DNA from: Eublepharis macularius
Taxonomy: Eukaryota; Chordata; Lepidosauria; Squamata; Eublepharidae
Direction of reading: 5' to 3'
DNA: 64,000 bases
Assembly (NCBI RefSeq): GCF_028583425.1
Contig: NC_072794.1
Span: 25,603,232-25,667,231 of the forward strand
The translations under genes were made by a program, and so were the position numbers. Each line of letters starts with the position of its first letter. Position 1 is the first letter of the stretch. This document shows positions 42,974-56,195 of this stretch, piece by piece. The notes under the pieces were generated by a model, which saw nothing but the letters and a program-made list of their open reading frames with translations, ran no database searches and had not been told where the DNA came from.

Positions 42974-45774
42974 TTTCCAGGTAAGAGCTTAAGACTCAAT
43001 AGAGAACATGAGAAAATTCATCATGGAACTACATGGGCTACAAAGGCCAGATCCCATATGTAATGGCAGCACAGGGACCTGTCAGTGAAACCAAATGTGC
43101 ACACTGGATTGATATAGCCAGGCCAACTGGAAACACTGCCTGCTGGCTGCCAGACTCAAAGTCAAGGGCCCCAAGACTAAAGGGAGAACAGCCAGAGGAA
43201 GGCTGTCCTGACAGTTCAAGCAGATCCCAGGAACGGCAGGAAGCATGGAATCAAAGGGGAGGAGGGGGGAGTGCAGGGAGCAGGTTGAAGCTGGGATAAT
43301 TTACAGGAATTATGCCTGTCTGTTTCCAAACATGTCGTTGGCCCAGCTCCAGCGCATTCTGGGATCTGCTCCATCTATCCTCCTATCAGCTCTCGCCCTC
43401 CAGGGTTATCTCCACCAGAGGTTGGCAATGTCTGGCACTTATCAGGGCGACAAGCTGGGGACAATTGGTCCTTTCGCAGCAACAGTATCAAACTACCTTT
43501 GCAAAGAGCACTACAGAAAGCTTGATGCAAAGGAGGCAGGATTCTCAGTTTTGAATATCCCCTTCCAGAGTCTCACTGAGACGCTGTGCCCCCAAAACCC
43601 CCAAATCTTAGAGCCAACTGTTACCTCTCCTTCCACCTCTTTGCCTTAGTTCTAACTAGTGGGGAACACTCAGATTTGCATATTAAGAAATATATAAATG
43701 TAAAAGAGCAGGAATTTTCCATCTCATATCAGAACAGCCCGTTTCAGTATCAATAAATGCCCATTTACCACAACATCTCAGATCAACAATAAGGCTCCCT
43801 GCCTCTGTGGGGGCAAGCAGAGACAGGCATGAACCTCTTTGTCCGCAACTCACCATGCTGGGATGCCCTTCTCCGCGGCACAGGCCACTACCGTTTTGTG
43901 GGTCTTGCTGCCAAGGACACAGATTGGGCCTCCAGTCAATCTATCCCTCAGAGATTACATCCCGAGCAGAGGAATTAAGTTTCATTAATTCCTGGTCCAG
44001 CAGAGAGGCAGGCTAGTCGATCTTGTTCTTTCCAGTTATCCTTGTCAACGCCGCCTTTTCTGACCAGTATTCAGTACTCAAGAAAACACCAAGCCAAATA
44101 AAGTTTCCTCAGCCTCCATATGGCCCAAGAGATGCCTGTTCATATTCTTAAGAAGTACATTTTTTTTTCCAAAGAGTGCAGGGGGGGAAATCGGCAGAGT
44201 GAACAATAAACAAAAGCCAGGAATTTCAAAGGTACCAATCTTCAGAAGGGATTTGCAGCCATACAAAGTGCCCGCTTGAAGCTCCCTCAGTGCAGAGGTC
44301 TAAGAGTGCCCGGCTAGGCCTCAGCCTGGATTTCAGAAAAGCAAATTTTCCAGCAGTGGAATTCCAAGCGTCACACCCCTTAAAAAGAGCTGGATGCAAA
44401 GAAAGGAGGGGGAAAGAAAGGGGGGAGAAGTCTGGGCTGGAGTTTGAGTAACGCTTCTTCTCAGCAGCAATGTGACCTCTGCAGGCACTCCTCCCTCGGC
44501 TCCCCCCTGTCTCCCTCTGGCCTGCCTGTGTGCTTTCTTAAGCCAGCCAGCTGTGTACGAGTCAAGTGTTCGCCTTGGGAGCTGGAACGGGCCTTGCTTG
44601 CTGGAAGCTGCATACCAGGGAAGCCAACCAAAAATCACTCAGGCTAACCACAAGAACAGGCCGCTGCAGAAGCTGTGCCGTGTTTTTGAGGGACCCGTTG
44701 AGTTGCCATGGCTACAGCCATACAGGAAGAGGCTGGGGGATGGAAAAGAGGGGGGAAAGCATGGATTCAGCTGGGGCAAATGGTATGAAAATACTCGCAG
44801 GGCTGCGTAATTCTACACCTCAGGCCACAGCTCCTTCGTCATCTGCTGGAGGGAAGTTTTGAGAAAAGGATGCGAGGAGGAGCTAGGCCACCTCTGGCTG
44901 CAGTTCAGGAATTGTTTAGTCTCCTTTTTTGGAAGGAGCTGGCTAGAATTTTAAACAAAGCCGCCTCAGGAGGGTGGTTTCGCTCTGCAAAAGCAGGTTC
45001 ACAGGAGGTTTTAGTCTGAACACATTGCACGGATAGTTGGACACACACAGCTTTGAGATTTATCCACATTCAGTACCCCAGAGCTGAGATTATACAGTAA
45101 TAACATTCTTCCAAGTTCTATGCAAAAAAATGGGTATACAGAGCTGCTCTTGGATGGCTTCAAATAGCTTTGAAAATCATTTAAAATATTTTGAACTTCT
45201 AAAGTAATTCCAGATGCTTAATAACGAAGCTAATCTTGAGTAAGATTGGCCAAGTTTTGAGTTCAAAAGTATTGAGGGAAAGGGTGGGTGAGCAGAGTTA
45301 GAATGGAATCGGGATTGTTATAACTTCATCTGGTAGAATCTGGATTTGATTAACCTTTCACATATCAATGAATACAGTAATGCTGTATTCTTCTGCCTGA
45401 AAGCTATGAACCAAGCTGGCTACGCTTTTTCAAGAATGTTTGTCCCCCTGATAGGCCAAGCCTATATGCAAGGAATAGAAACAGCCACCCTTGCCAGTGC
45501 CTTGATGCACTGGAGGTGAATCAATCAATGGGCCTCCATGAAAAGCATCTGCTAGGGAGTGCTGAGTTGTTCTCTAGGATAATCTTATTGCTTCAACATT
45601 TGGGTACATTCTGAACTTAACTAAGGCTAACATACAAAATACACACATTTTTTAAAATTCCCCCCTAATTTGATGCAAGATGTCAAGCTTTGGATCTCAA
45701 GATTGGGGTTTTGACATGAAGCAATTTGGCAAATATTTGGAAAAGGGGCCACAAAATTGTTTCTTGATTTCTTC

Positions 45775-46060
45775 CAAGAGTGGTAAGCTGCAGTACTGCA
45801 GCCCAGGCTCTGCTCACAACCTGAGTTCGATCCTGGCGGAAGCCGAGTTCAGGTAGCTGGCTCAAGGTTGACTCAGCCTTCCATCCTTCTGAGGTTGGTA
45901 AAGTGAGTGCCCAGTTTCCTGGGGGTAAAGTGTAGATGAGTGGGGAAGGCAATGGCAAACCACCCCATAACAAAAAGTGTGCCATGAAAATGTGATGTGA
46001 CGTCCCCCCCATGGGTCAGTAATGACTCGGTGCTTGCTTCAAATTCATCAAGTCCCTTTT
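45775..46060 (+). mobile_element. tRNA-derived SINE, third type
   Basis: CAGTACTGCAGCCCAGGCTC, B-box GAGTTCGATCCTGGCGGAAG, GGTTGACTCAGCCTTCCATC, AAGGCAATGGCAAACCACCC and CATGGGTCAGTAATGACTCG. Nearly full length. Confidence 0.88.
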
Positions 46061-46496
46061 CCACAATAATGAACACATGGCATATAAAGGCATTCTATGG
46101 TCACTCATCCTGACTGAAGATACAGGATCTCAGGCTACTGTAGAAGTGACCACAGGTGCGGTCACAGAATATCCATTGTGACTAAAGGTAAAGCTGTAGC
46201 ACAGTAGACCTAAAATGTGGGCGGAGCAGACTAGTGCCTTGATGGCAGCATCCAAAGTACCTGGTAGCCTGATGTGGCTACTATGGTTGCAGTTGAGAAT
46301 AACAATTTGTTTAGGACCCCTAAGTGGTTAAAGTGCATTGCATACCTCATCTTCTTGCAATGACAACAGCTCTATAAATTAGGTACTATTATTGCCATGG
46401 GAGAGGTCTGAAACGGATTATGGCTTGCCTAGCATCACTTAATGAATTTATGGAACAGGGAAGATAGATTCCTGATTCACAGCTCAGCCTTTTATC

Positions 46497-46715
46497 CACG
46501 ACGCTATTTATTTATTTACTTTATACACTACCTTTCTTGCCAGTGGGGACCTAAACCAGCTTATGTTGTTCTCCCCCCCCCAGCTCCAAGTTTATCCTCA
46601 CAACAACCCTCCAAGGTAGGTTAGGCTGAGATTTGGTGAACTTCCATGGCAGAGCAGTTATTCAAACCTGGCTGTCCTGGCACAGCACTCAAACACTACA
46701 CCACATTGGAGCAAT
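46497..46715 (-). mobile_element. tRNA-derived SINE, minus orientation
   Basis: TATTTATTTATTTACTTTAT tail at the left, CAACAACCCTCCAAGGTAGG and TTAGGCTGAGATTTGGTGAA in the body, CTACACCACATTGGAGC (complement of the A-box region) at the right. Confidence 0.88.
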
Positions 46716-48544
46716 TCAGATTCCAGAACAAGTTCTAAAACTCCTAAGCACAGTTCTTTGTAATATGTATTACCAGCTTCAATCAAACCCACTTCAATCA
46801 AACCCAGCAATTCTGATCTGGACCCTCCTCCTAAGAGGGATGAGAACTATTTTCAGACTCAGCTGGTCAGAGGTTTCAGCAGAACTCTGCTGATCAACGG
46901 AGGTTAGATAAATAGCATTCAGTTTACCTTTTCTAGCCAGAAGCAACTTATAGGTATGTGGACAGTTCAGCTTTCTTAGCAGATATATCCTCGCCCCCCC
47001 TCCATTTCACTCAGATACAATTTGCAATGGGGCACATGCTGGAATGGACAACGGCCTTATTTAATGGGGAGAATACATTCGATACTAAGGTATAAAATGC
47101 AAAATGGTAGGGATTTGTAAATGCTGGACTAGAGCTGAATGTCACAGCTAAATTTAAAGTGTATATTACTTAATAGGAGAACAAGCAACTTTATTGCACC
47201 AATGTGTATTGATGTTGGTGCGAGACTTTTGAATTACACAGAATGCTGTCAATATTATGCCTGACAAAGACACTTGCATAGCTCCAACATTTACATAGTT
47301 AACATCTTTTGCCCTGGGATCAGCATAGCAACATCTGCCTACACCAGCAAATTCTTAAATCGCATCACAGCAGACATCCCCAGGTCAAGGAAACAGCTCT
47401 TTATGCCTTTGCAGGTGTGAGACTGAGGACTCAGTAACCAGCATTCATTCCTATCCTTGGCTTTGAAATAAGCAGAACAAAGCATCATGGGTACTTTTAA
47501 GACGCAAACCTTACCTGGGTATCTATCATGCAGCCATCCCAGTTAAAACCAGCAACGAGCTGGAGTTGGGGGATTAAACAGAGAGGGCAGAGAGAATCTC
47601 AATAAATAAAATGGAAACCTTCAACTCTTCATTCTTGCTTTGTCCGCTGCTTGGACTGCTGCACCCATCACCACAAGGCATCTGTTCCCAAACTGCTGGT
47701 TTAAACTGGAGCTTTTGATATCCGTGATTGGTTTCATAATCCCAATCAAAATAAAAAGGAAATCGCAAGGATTATGAAATTGTTTTAATCCGTTCCTGCC
47801 TCATACATAGGACTGCAACACTAGATGCAGTTATCAGTTTTGTCTTCTGAAAATGCTCCCTAAAACATCAGCCCTTTCAGCGATGTCCAAGGAAATGGCG
47901 CTAGAAAGAGGAGCCCCCCCCCCCCCCGCCCGTAGCTGCTGTGATGGGAAAATGGAACGTTTCAATTTCCGGTACTCAGTAAATCTTATCAGGCAGGAGA
48001 AAAGAACCAAGGACTGATTTGCACTGTAGTTTGCACACAACCTATTTTGGACAAAGGACAAAAGCCACAGTGAAGGAAGAGAGATTATAAGAATGTTTGG
48101 AATTGCTGCTATATAGTTGGCATTGACAGAACTGTTTTTTTTTTTTAAGAGTAACTATTTGGGCCTGTAAAACTTGCACTGTGAATACTGACAGTTTTTA
48201 AGAAAAGGAAATCTCATATAATATAGGTCTACACAGCTATCCTGCATTATCTATTCTGATCTCTCCCCTGTAGCAGCCTAAATGTTAGGCAATCCATGTT
48301 TTAAAATCTGTGTGCACTGAATTTATCAAACGTGCAATGATGTTTTTGCTTCAGCGCATCAGATTGAGCAAAATGTGTTGCTTCACAAACACCGTAATTA
48401 CGTGCAACTTCCAATCCTCTCTCCGTGTAGGATGTGGTACAGATTGGAGAGTGTGGTTGGGGATGTTCGGATGGTCTTGGAATAGATGCCAATCATGCTA
48501 GGCCTTTGCATTTACGTATGAGGAAGTTTGGCAGGGACAGTAAG

Positions 48545-48720
48545 AGGTGCTTTGCAGGATCAGACAGTGGTCCATCTATTTCAGCATTGTTTCATACAGT
48601 GGCCAACCAGTTGCCCTGGAGGGCCAACAGCAGCTAATAATGTTCCAAATCTGTATCCCCAACATGGGTTTCTGTTCCCCCAACTCCTGGTTTATCTCCG
48701 GTGCTGAGAAGGTAGTTACC
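48545..48720 (-). mobile_element. CR1 LINE fragment, minus orientation
   Basis: CAGGATCAGACAGTGGTCCA, CAGTGGCCAACCAGTTGCCC and AACAGCAGCTAATAATGTTC; a diverged match to the CR1 region at 35360-35725. Confidence 0.75.
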
Positions 48721-49599
48721 GTTACTTTTTCGTGAGTAAATGAGCACTTGAGTTAAATAGGAATGTCATGAAAATGGCTTTCTAACCCACCCCACCAAAT
48801 TGGATCTACTAGTGCTAAGGGACATTTTACAAGCAACATGACAGCAAAGCTGGATTTCCCAGTCATGCACTTAGCAGGAGCCAAATCCAATCGGGTGGCT
48901 TCTGACTTATTCTCTTATAATAGATATGCATTTTCAAAACCTATTTGTTACATCCGCAGTTTATAAGCTCGGGTGTGCTCTCCTTAGGGGGTAACCAGTG
49001 AAGAAATAATTTGATTTAAATTCCCAACTGTCCCTAGAAACTACAATTCTTACAGCAATATGAAGGGTTTTGTAGCAGTTCTAGGCAAAAAGTAGGAAAT
49101 GGTAGAAGTATGGATGGAGCCCAGCGGTAGCTATGTTCTTCCAGCTTTGGGTCCAGCGCCCCATCTTCTGCAGCCTTCTATGCCACATAAAATGTTGCTC
49201 TTGGGGATCAGGAGGGCTGCAGCTAGAATGGAAAACCCACAGAAAATGCAAACCCTGCCTTCCGCCCTTCTCACACACAGCCAGCTTAGGATCCACCACA
49301 CTGAGCATAATAGCAAGAATTTTTTTCTGTGCAAGGCACTGAAATTGGAGAGCTGTGCTCAGTCATGCTTGTGTAGTTGTGCAAACCCCATTCAGGTAAA
49401 CTGAGTAATCTGAGTGGATTGTGTGTTCGGTGTCTGTATGTTGAAAAATATGTGCAAAGTCAGCAAGGCAGGGAGAAAGGTGCAACATTCGGAACACGAA
49501 AACACACAAGAAGTCATTGGAAAACAAAGCTTGTAATAATGAAAAAGGACAGATTAATAAACCAATCACTGTTTTTTTTTCTTTAAAAACACAGAAACC

Positions 49600-52500
49600 A
49601 CATTAACTTTTTTTAAATACAACCATCTAGGAACTATGAAACAGTACCACGTTGTGCATTTTTTTTTAAACCTACTTATCAAGAAAGGTAATTCCACACT
49701 TCAGAAAATCTTATATCCATTGGAGGGGTGGGGAAGAGAAGGGGAGGGAGGAGACAGCTAATAGCGCAGTCACGGGTAACATCATCATGACTCCAAGCAA
49801 GCGGCAAGTCTTTGTCCTCACCTTTTCCACTGAGCCAAAAGAAGAGTGGAGAAGGGGATAGAGAAAGGAAGAAAAGGAAAAAAAAGAAAGAATAAAGCTT
49901 CCACAAGAGGACTAAAATCACATTCCATAGTTACTTTTTACACCTACAGCTCAGGGCTTCATATTATATACTCATAATGTAGACCAACACTGGAAGGATG
50001 AGAAGGGATGGGAATTAGTAAAGACAGTAGCAGGGCAGAGGTGTGTATGAAAAAGGCAAAGGTGCTTGCCGACTCCAAGCGCCGAAGAATCTACAGGATA
50101 TGATGCAAACCAATAAATAGGCTGGAAAGATCTATGGCCTAGGACAACAAAAAAGATCATATTTCCGTTTTGTGCCAACTCAAAAGAGGAGCTATTTCAT
50201 AGTCTAATTATAAACTCTGTGATTATCTCCTCCATTCCAGTAATACACCCAATTTAAAAAAATGGTTTCTTTTTGTTCTATAAATGCGCAAATCTTTGCC
50301 CAAAGATATGCAAACAAGTCATTTCTTTCGACCTGTCACATTGCCCAATTCACATTGCTGGGGCAAATTCTAATCTAAGCAATGACATAAAGGTGCTGGA
50401 CAAAGGTAATCAGCATGAAAAAAACCCTTCTCCTCCAGATCCAAAGAGATCTTCGCCTCCTTGCCCTGTCCAACAACCATTTCTTTCAAGAATTCCAGTA
50501 TTTACAATCAAATGGAAGCAAAAGGATGCAGGGTTCAGACGTGGTCACCTTTACTTCCTGCAAAGGGCCTCAGAAGACTCAGGTGTGCCTACTCTGAGGA
50601 GGCAAAGCAGGCTAGTCCAACTGCCCTGATCTTAATCCAGTGACTTAAATGGGAGTGAAAAAAACATGGAGCATGATGAGAAAAGCAATCAGGAAGGTCT
50701 AAAACCATGTATTTCAACTCATTCTTGGAGGTTTTTTGGCTTTCTTTTTCATTGTTGTTGGGTGATTGTCGCATAGGGGTGCTGGAACAAATGTATCCGC
50801 CCCACTTGAACTATCCATGCCCCACTACAGACTCATAGTCATGACAAACAGTGCTCTTATTGGTAAATATTTTATGGGAGGAGGGAAAACACATTTGTAC
50901 TGAAATTGAACCACATGAACCTTCTGAATATTCTAGGGGAGTTCTTGAGCAATGGCTATCAAACTTTCTACCAATCAGGAGCGCCTACAACTAAAGAACC
51001 CTTGCATGTTGTAAAGGATTTGTGGGTGCATGCATGGTTGCTTCACAGAGGATGATATCCAGGCCTGCTGGGCTTCATTGTTGCTCTACGTACACTCATT
51101 CAACATTCCCAGGTATGTTGCAGAAGATTAGTAATGGTGGCCAAGTTCCCCGTCACATCTTCTCCCACATTTTCTAGGAAATTCGCAAAAACGACTGATC
51201 TAGATAAAAACTGAAGGCTACTCCCACCTCTGAGTTTGTCATCCCTATCACCCCCAGACCAACTCACAACAAAGTATGCAGCAAGGATGGTAGCAAGGTA
51301 TTCCGATTCTAAGACACCAGAACCATGCAATTTCTCCAGCATACATGATTTAAATTTGCAATGCCAAGCTGAAAATTGCTAAAAAGGCCATTTGTTCATA
51401 ACAGTAAAAATGTAAGTGATGAAAGGGCCATTTTAAAATTCCTCTTTGATATATGATCAGAATTATGGCTGATTGCTAGAAATGAGGGATCTTCATAATC
51501 AGGCAGATAAGATGCAGTATTTCTTTGAACTGAGACAACACAATCTTTCCTCCCTAGAATATGCTTCTAAAAAGAAACTAAAATAGTGAGGTATTACTAT
51601 GCATTCTTGCCCAAGATGCTTCTTTTTGGCAGACAAAGAACAAAAGCCTCCTATTCTGCTGTCATCTAAGCTAAAAAATATTCAGCTTTCTCCCCCATAA
51701 CCACATCGGGGATCCATATGTTTAAAAGACAGAAAAGACTTTTTCTTACATTTTAAAAAATGGAAAGAATGAAGTATAAGGATAGACTGCTGGAACAAAG
51801 GCTGGAGATGGAGACGGAAGATCCCATGGAGCATTTCCACCAACAGAAGGATTCTCATCAGCAGAATGTGACTTTCTCGTCTTCCCCCCCTTCCCCCTGC
51901 AGTCCAAAATGCCACTCCTGAGAGACAGTATTTTAGGTTGCCCATTTGGCACTGCAGTGGGAGGTTAGAAGCTTGTGCTTTGTTGGTAGGAAATCCTTGC
52001 TCTTTGGGGTCTAGCCCAGCAACTCCTAAGTGAGAGGCATCGCTTGCCACGGACATACACTGTATTTTTGTCACCTGTGGGGCAATCAGGTTTTACATGT
52101 TTTTGAAATAATAGAAAAACCAGCAACACCTTATTTGCCTGATGTGAAACTGGGTGTGTGTACATATCACAAGTAACAATCCATTGTCCATCTCTAAAAA
52201 AATCATTTTAAAAATCACATTTTTCCCGGTTTTCGTTTTGGGAAGAATGGTGCAGTGTTCTGTGAAGGTTTTTTTTGTGTGTGTGTGTGTACCCTGAATT
52301 CAGAAAACGTTACCTTTTCTTGATATTAGTAGTCACTATATAGCGGACTCCCATTCTGCATTGACCACCCCCTATGAGAACCATGCAGCTTCCCAAGATA
52401 CCTTGTTTAAGAACAGGGTAATGACAGAAACACAGGAAGTGTACACATTAAAGGAACAGTCTTGAAAAGTCGTTTCTGAATCTGGAACACTCATCATCAG

Positions 52501-55500
52501 TAAAATTGGTGTACTTGAGATGAACTCTGGATCACACAAATCTCTACTTTAGCGAAACCCACAAATTCCATTTTCATCCATAACATGCAAAACAAAAAAC
52601 ACTTGACACTGTAATTCCCATTCTTCTGAATGGCCACATTGGCTCTCAAGACAAGAATATTCAACATTGCAAAGCAACTCATTCATTGGAGAGAGCTGCC
52701 TCCTAAAGTTTGGTGTGTTTCGTAAGATCTTCCACACCAACATGTTGACAATGATTTGGGGATATTTTTGCTTTGTTCTAGAATGTTGATCATTGTTGGA
52801 GAGGGCAGAATACTCTTCTCTATCCAAAACATGGATAATATATAGCCAGTTGGACTTTCCTGAGACACAGTATCTGAACCTAGCAGCGTGTCCACTTGTA
52901 GAAAATGAATTTCATGGACTGGAGACAGACAATAGTTTTTTGCAGAATGTTGATGGCGTTATGAAACAGGGCCTGCTGTTGACTATGCGTAATTCTCTCC
53001 TTATTGCCCCTCATGCACAGGGTTTCTATAGTGCTTCAAAACCTGTTGACCAGAAAGGGCCAGGTGGGACCAAAACAAAACAACCCCCCCCCCCTCTCAG
53101 GCACACCAAAACGGCAGTCACTCTCACATGCCATTTTCAACTCTGACTCCAGTCTTAGTCCCTTCTCTTTATCCTGCCAGAATTCATTGGATGGTAGGAC
53201 TTTTTAATGTCAGGATATTCATTCTGGCCAATCCTAGTTTTGTCACATTCTTTTGTGCAACTTAAATGAGAGTAACCACCATAGAATACTTTGGGCTGGA
53301 AGAAGTTGCAGGTGACACATGACTTCAACTGACTGGCACCCCATGGTAAGGTCAATGCTCCTTTCACCTCGTCTTATTAAATTTACAGGCAGATGCAATT
53401 AATTCTTCAAGAGTCATGGGTAACGCTGCTCGCAAAACCCTGCAATTCCATGAATCAAAAAACAAAACCTTAGGACTGCAGAATGAGAAATGGAACAACC
53501 CTCCTCCCAAAAAAACATCTGTCAAGGGTCTCTTCATGTCATGCCACAGATGCGTCTGTTCTTGTCCAAGCAAACAATGCATGCCTGTGGCGGGATATCC
53601 AAGGAGGACGGATGTGTGGGGTTCTCTATTAGTCTATTATTTAGATATTGGAACAGCCTGCCTTAGGAATACTAAGTGGCTCTGGTCAGAAAGGACTAAT
53701 ACCACGTAACTCCCAATACTCTTATTACTAGCAATATGCCATTATCTTTCCACAGTGTTAAAAGCTTAGTGGTTTGACCAGAACAATGTGCCACCAGTGT
53801 ACAGCATCCCAACAAGCTCTAACACATTACTAGTGAGCCCAAGGTTCACTTTCTGAATCTCTTGCCTAAAAAGAGACCTCAACTTGCAGTCACTCTTTAA
53901 CTTTGAATTCTTCTGTTGTTGTTCAGAATCAAATAAGGTAGGTTTCCTTCAGTTCCTCTGGGCTAGAGGCACATTATGCATATTATTTAAGAAACAAAAT
54001 ATACATACATACACACAAGCCCCATAGAATAAGTCTTTTGAATGGCCTGGGAAGATAGGTGGGGAATAACTAATTGAGTAGGATCCAATTATAAGACAAG
54101 GGGAAGAAGAATCCTTTGTTTCAAAGGGTGCCTCTGATGGCAGACCCAAGAGGGCTCCTTGAGAGAAAGGAACCAGCAACAAACTGCAACCTGAAAAAGG
54201 ATTTTAAAAGACACTGCAGTCCTTTCTGCAAAACCAAATCCTGGATTAGAGACCAAGTTAAGGAAAACTGAACTCATTTCCCCTAGTATATGGTGTCAAC
54301 TTCACACACGCACACACTGTGTAACAGAGCACAAACAAGATTTCATTTGCTAACGTTAAGCACAAATGCTTAGCACACACAATGCAGGCTTGCGACTAGG
54401 CAGGGTGAGTGAGGGGCGGAGTGGGTATGGGCACCTTCAACATTCGTGTGGCTGTCCTGTCCTACAGGCTCTGTGATTTTTAAATTGCCACTTCTTTTCC
54501 CTACTGAATTTGCTAAAACTGTACAGCCGTTTTGCCTATCTTAAGTCCAATTGGAAGTCTTGTAAAAGACAGACCTAGCACTAAACTGGAAATTAGGATC
54601 GGTGTAGGAGAGGGGAGAGAGAGGTGCTTTGTTTTTTAAAAAAAGGAAACAAAAGCGAACCTGAGGATGTCCTTGGCCAGTGATTGTCAGACAAGTCTTT
54701 GCCAAAGTTAGGCAAAAGTTTTTCTTTGTTTTTGTGTTTTAAAAAAAAGCAGTAAAAAGCCCTTTCTATTGCAATACCAACTTCCTCAGTCTTTTAGAAT
54801 CTACATAACATCGAAGTTATCTAAATGACAAACTCTGGAGGGTCTGCCAGGCCGCCAAATGGGCTGCTGGACGCACCACCTAATAACCCTCGAACAAAGC
54901 AGACCATTCCCTCGCTTACTTCCAAGGTGTTCACGGATGATCTAGCTGAAGTGAATGGAACAATGCAGTAACTCCCTATTTAGAAACGGATAGATAATGC
55001 CCTAGAGACTCAGCTCGTTAGAATGAAAGCCATTCTCCACCATCAAACTAAGGCTCTGTTTTCGTCTGGGTGTCTGGAGGCCTGCACAGGCTTAGCTGGA
55101 ACTAACCTTTCTCCACCAGAAATCTAAAAGGTCATCGATATTATTTCCGCACAGCCACGTTATAAAAAAGAGAGAGAAAAAGAAACGGACAACAAGGATG
55201 AGCCGGCTAAAAGGGTGCCCAGGTTCCTGGAGGGCTACCAGCAGCAAGCAAAACCCATCAGAGAAACTTTGGCTTAAAATAAAAGGGGGGGGGGAAATGC
55301 CAGGTCAAACCAGTGCAAGTTCTCTCATCAAAGAGGTATTTCAATAGGCTTAACCTCACAAGAGTGATCCAGGATCTACGTCTCCTTCCCTCCCCACCAC
55401 TTGCCTTGTCTTTAGAGAGTTACCACTTTCATTGCACAGGACTTCAAACCTTTCTTGAATTGATTGTTAACTATCATAAATAATGGTGAAAACTATGTGC

Positions 55501-55647
55501 AACAAATATGTCATATTTTCAAAAAGTTATAAGAAAGTTACATCAAATTAAAAAGTAGCTTCGTGAATGAAGGTACTGCTCTAAGTGCACTTTTCCGGCA
55601 AGTGCAGCAAGTGCCTTGGCGCTAGATATGAAGGAAAAAACCAACGA

Positions 55648-55686
<39 letters not shown>

Positions 55687-56134
55687 GCCAGAGTTAAAAA
55701 CGCAGGTCCAGTTTCAACCAGTCAAAACTGGACTGAGCAGAGACTGAGTGAGTTCTCGGCAGAGTCCCATTAGGGAGTCCCTACGGCGATGCTTGTTCTT
55801 CATCCAGATTATTTGTCCTTGTTGAGATTGTAAACAATCTTTAAGACAGTTCCTTCCTTAAAGTGTCCCTCTGATTGGCAAAAACGAAGTTGTTGGTTTT
55901 TTTTTTAATTTGAAAAAAACAAAAACGAGAAATCAAATTAAAAACCAGAAGAAAATAAAAGAAAACACAGTGAGCTTGTTGGAGTCCATAGGATCCGGTC
56001 CGGAAGAGCTCAGAAAGTGTGTTCAGATTTTTCTCCTGTATTCAGCTGCAACTGTACCAGAGGTTGGATTGGTTGGGGGGAGGGTAGTAAAGCAAGAGGG
56101 AACAAAGGATGTGGAACTAGGCTCTGCGGACGTT
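49600..56134 (-). other. XPR1: Probable long 3' UTR of XPR1
   Basis: About 6.5 kb left of the XPR1 stop codon in which I recognise none of the interspersed repeats that are dense elsewhere. It is AT-rich, with T- and A-runs and a (GA)n tract at 55657-55682. Mammalian XPR1 mRNAs have a several-kb 3' UTR, as I recall. No decisive polyadenylation signal was found; a minus-strand AATAAA at 47190-47195 is a possible distal site, but a CR1 piece lies in between. The 3' end is therefore open. Confidence 0.45.
55657..55682. repeat. (GA)n microsatellite
   Basis: About 13 GA units inside the probable XPR1 3' UTR, (UC)n in the transcript. Confidence 0.9.
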
Positions 56135-56195
56135 TCATGTGTTGGCTTCATCATCTGTGTCTTCTATTAACACCTTGGTGTCTCGAGCCTTGGAC
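56135..56195 (-). CDS. XPR1: XPR1 terminal coding exon and stop
   Basis: 61 coding bases after acceptor GTTTTCTCCCAG. Completes the split Gln codon and reads [19 protein letters not shown], then TGA at 56137-56135. This is the conserved C-terminus of XPR1. It is too short to appear as an open reading frame and was found by looking for the expected tail. Confidence 0.96.

Larger units (their letters stand above)
39623..49599. other. KIAA1614 5' flank or first intron; intergenic
   Basis: No coding exon recognised. Because exon 1 starts at a splice acceptor, at least one 5' exon and the promoter should lie here or further right; I could not place them with confidence. Repeats within are listed separately. 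43000-45700 and 46900-48500 show no recognised repeat. Confidence 0.6.

Noticed and set aside
47190-47195. Minus-strand AATAAA as the XPR1 polyadenylation signal
   Set aside because: It would imply a 9-kb 3' UTR with a CR1 fragment inside. Possible but not supported by anything else, so not annotated as a feature.
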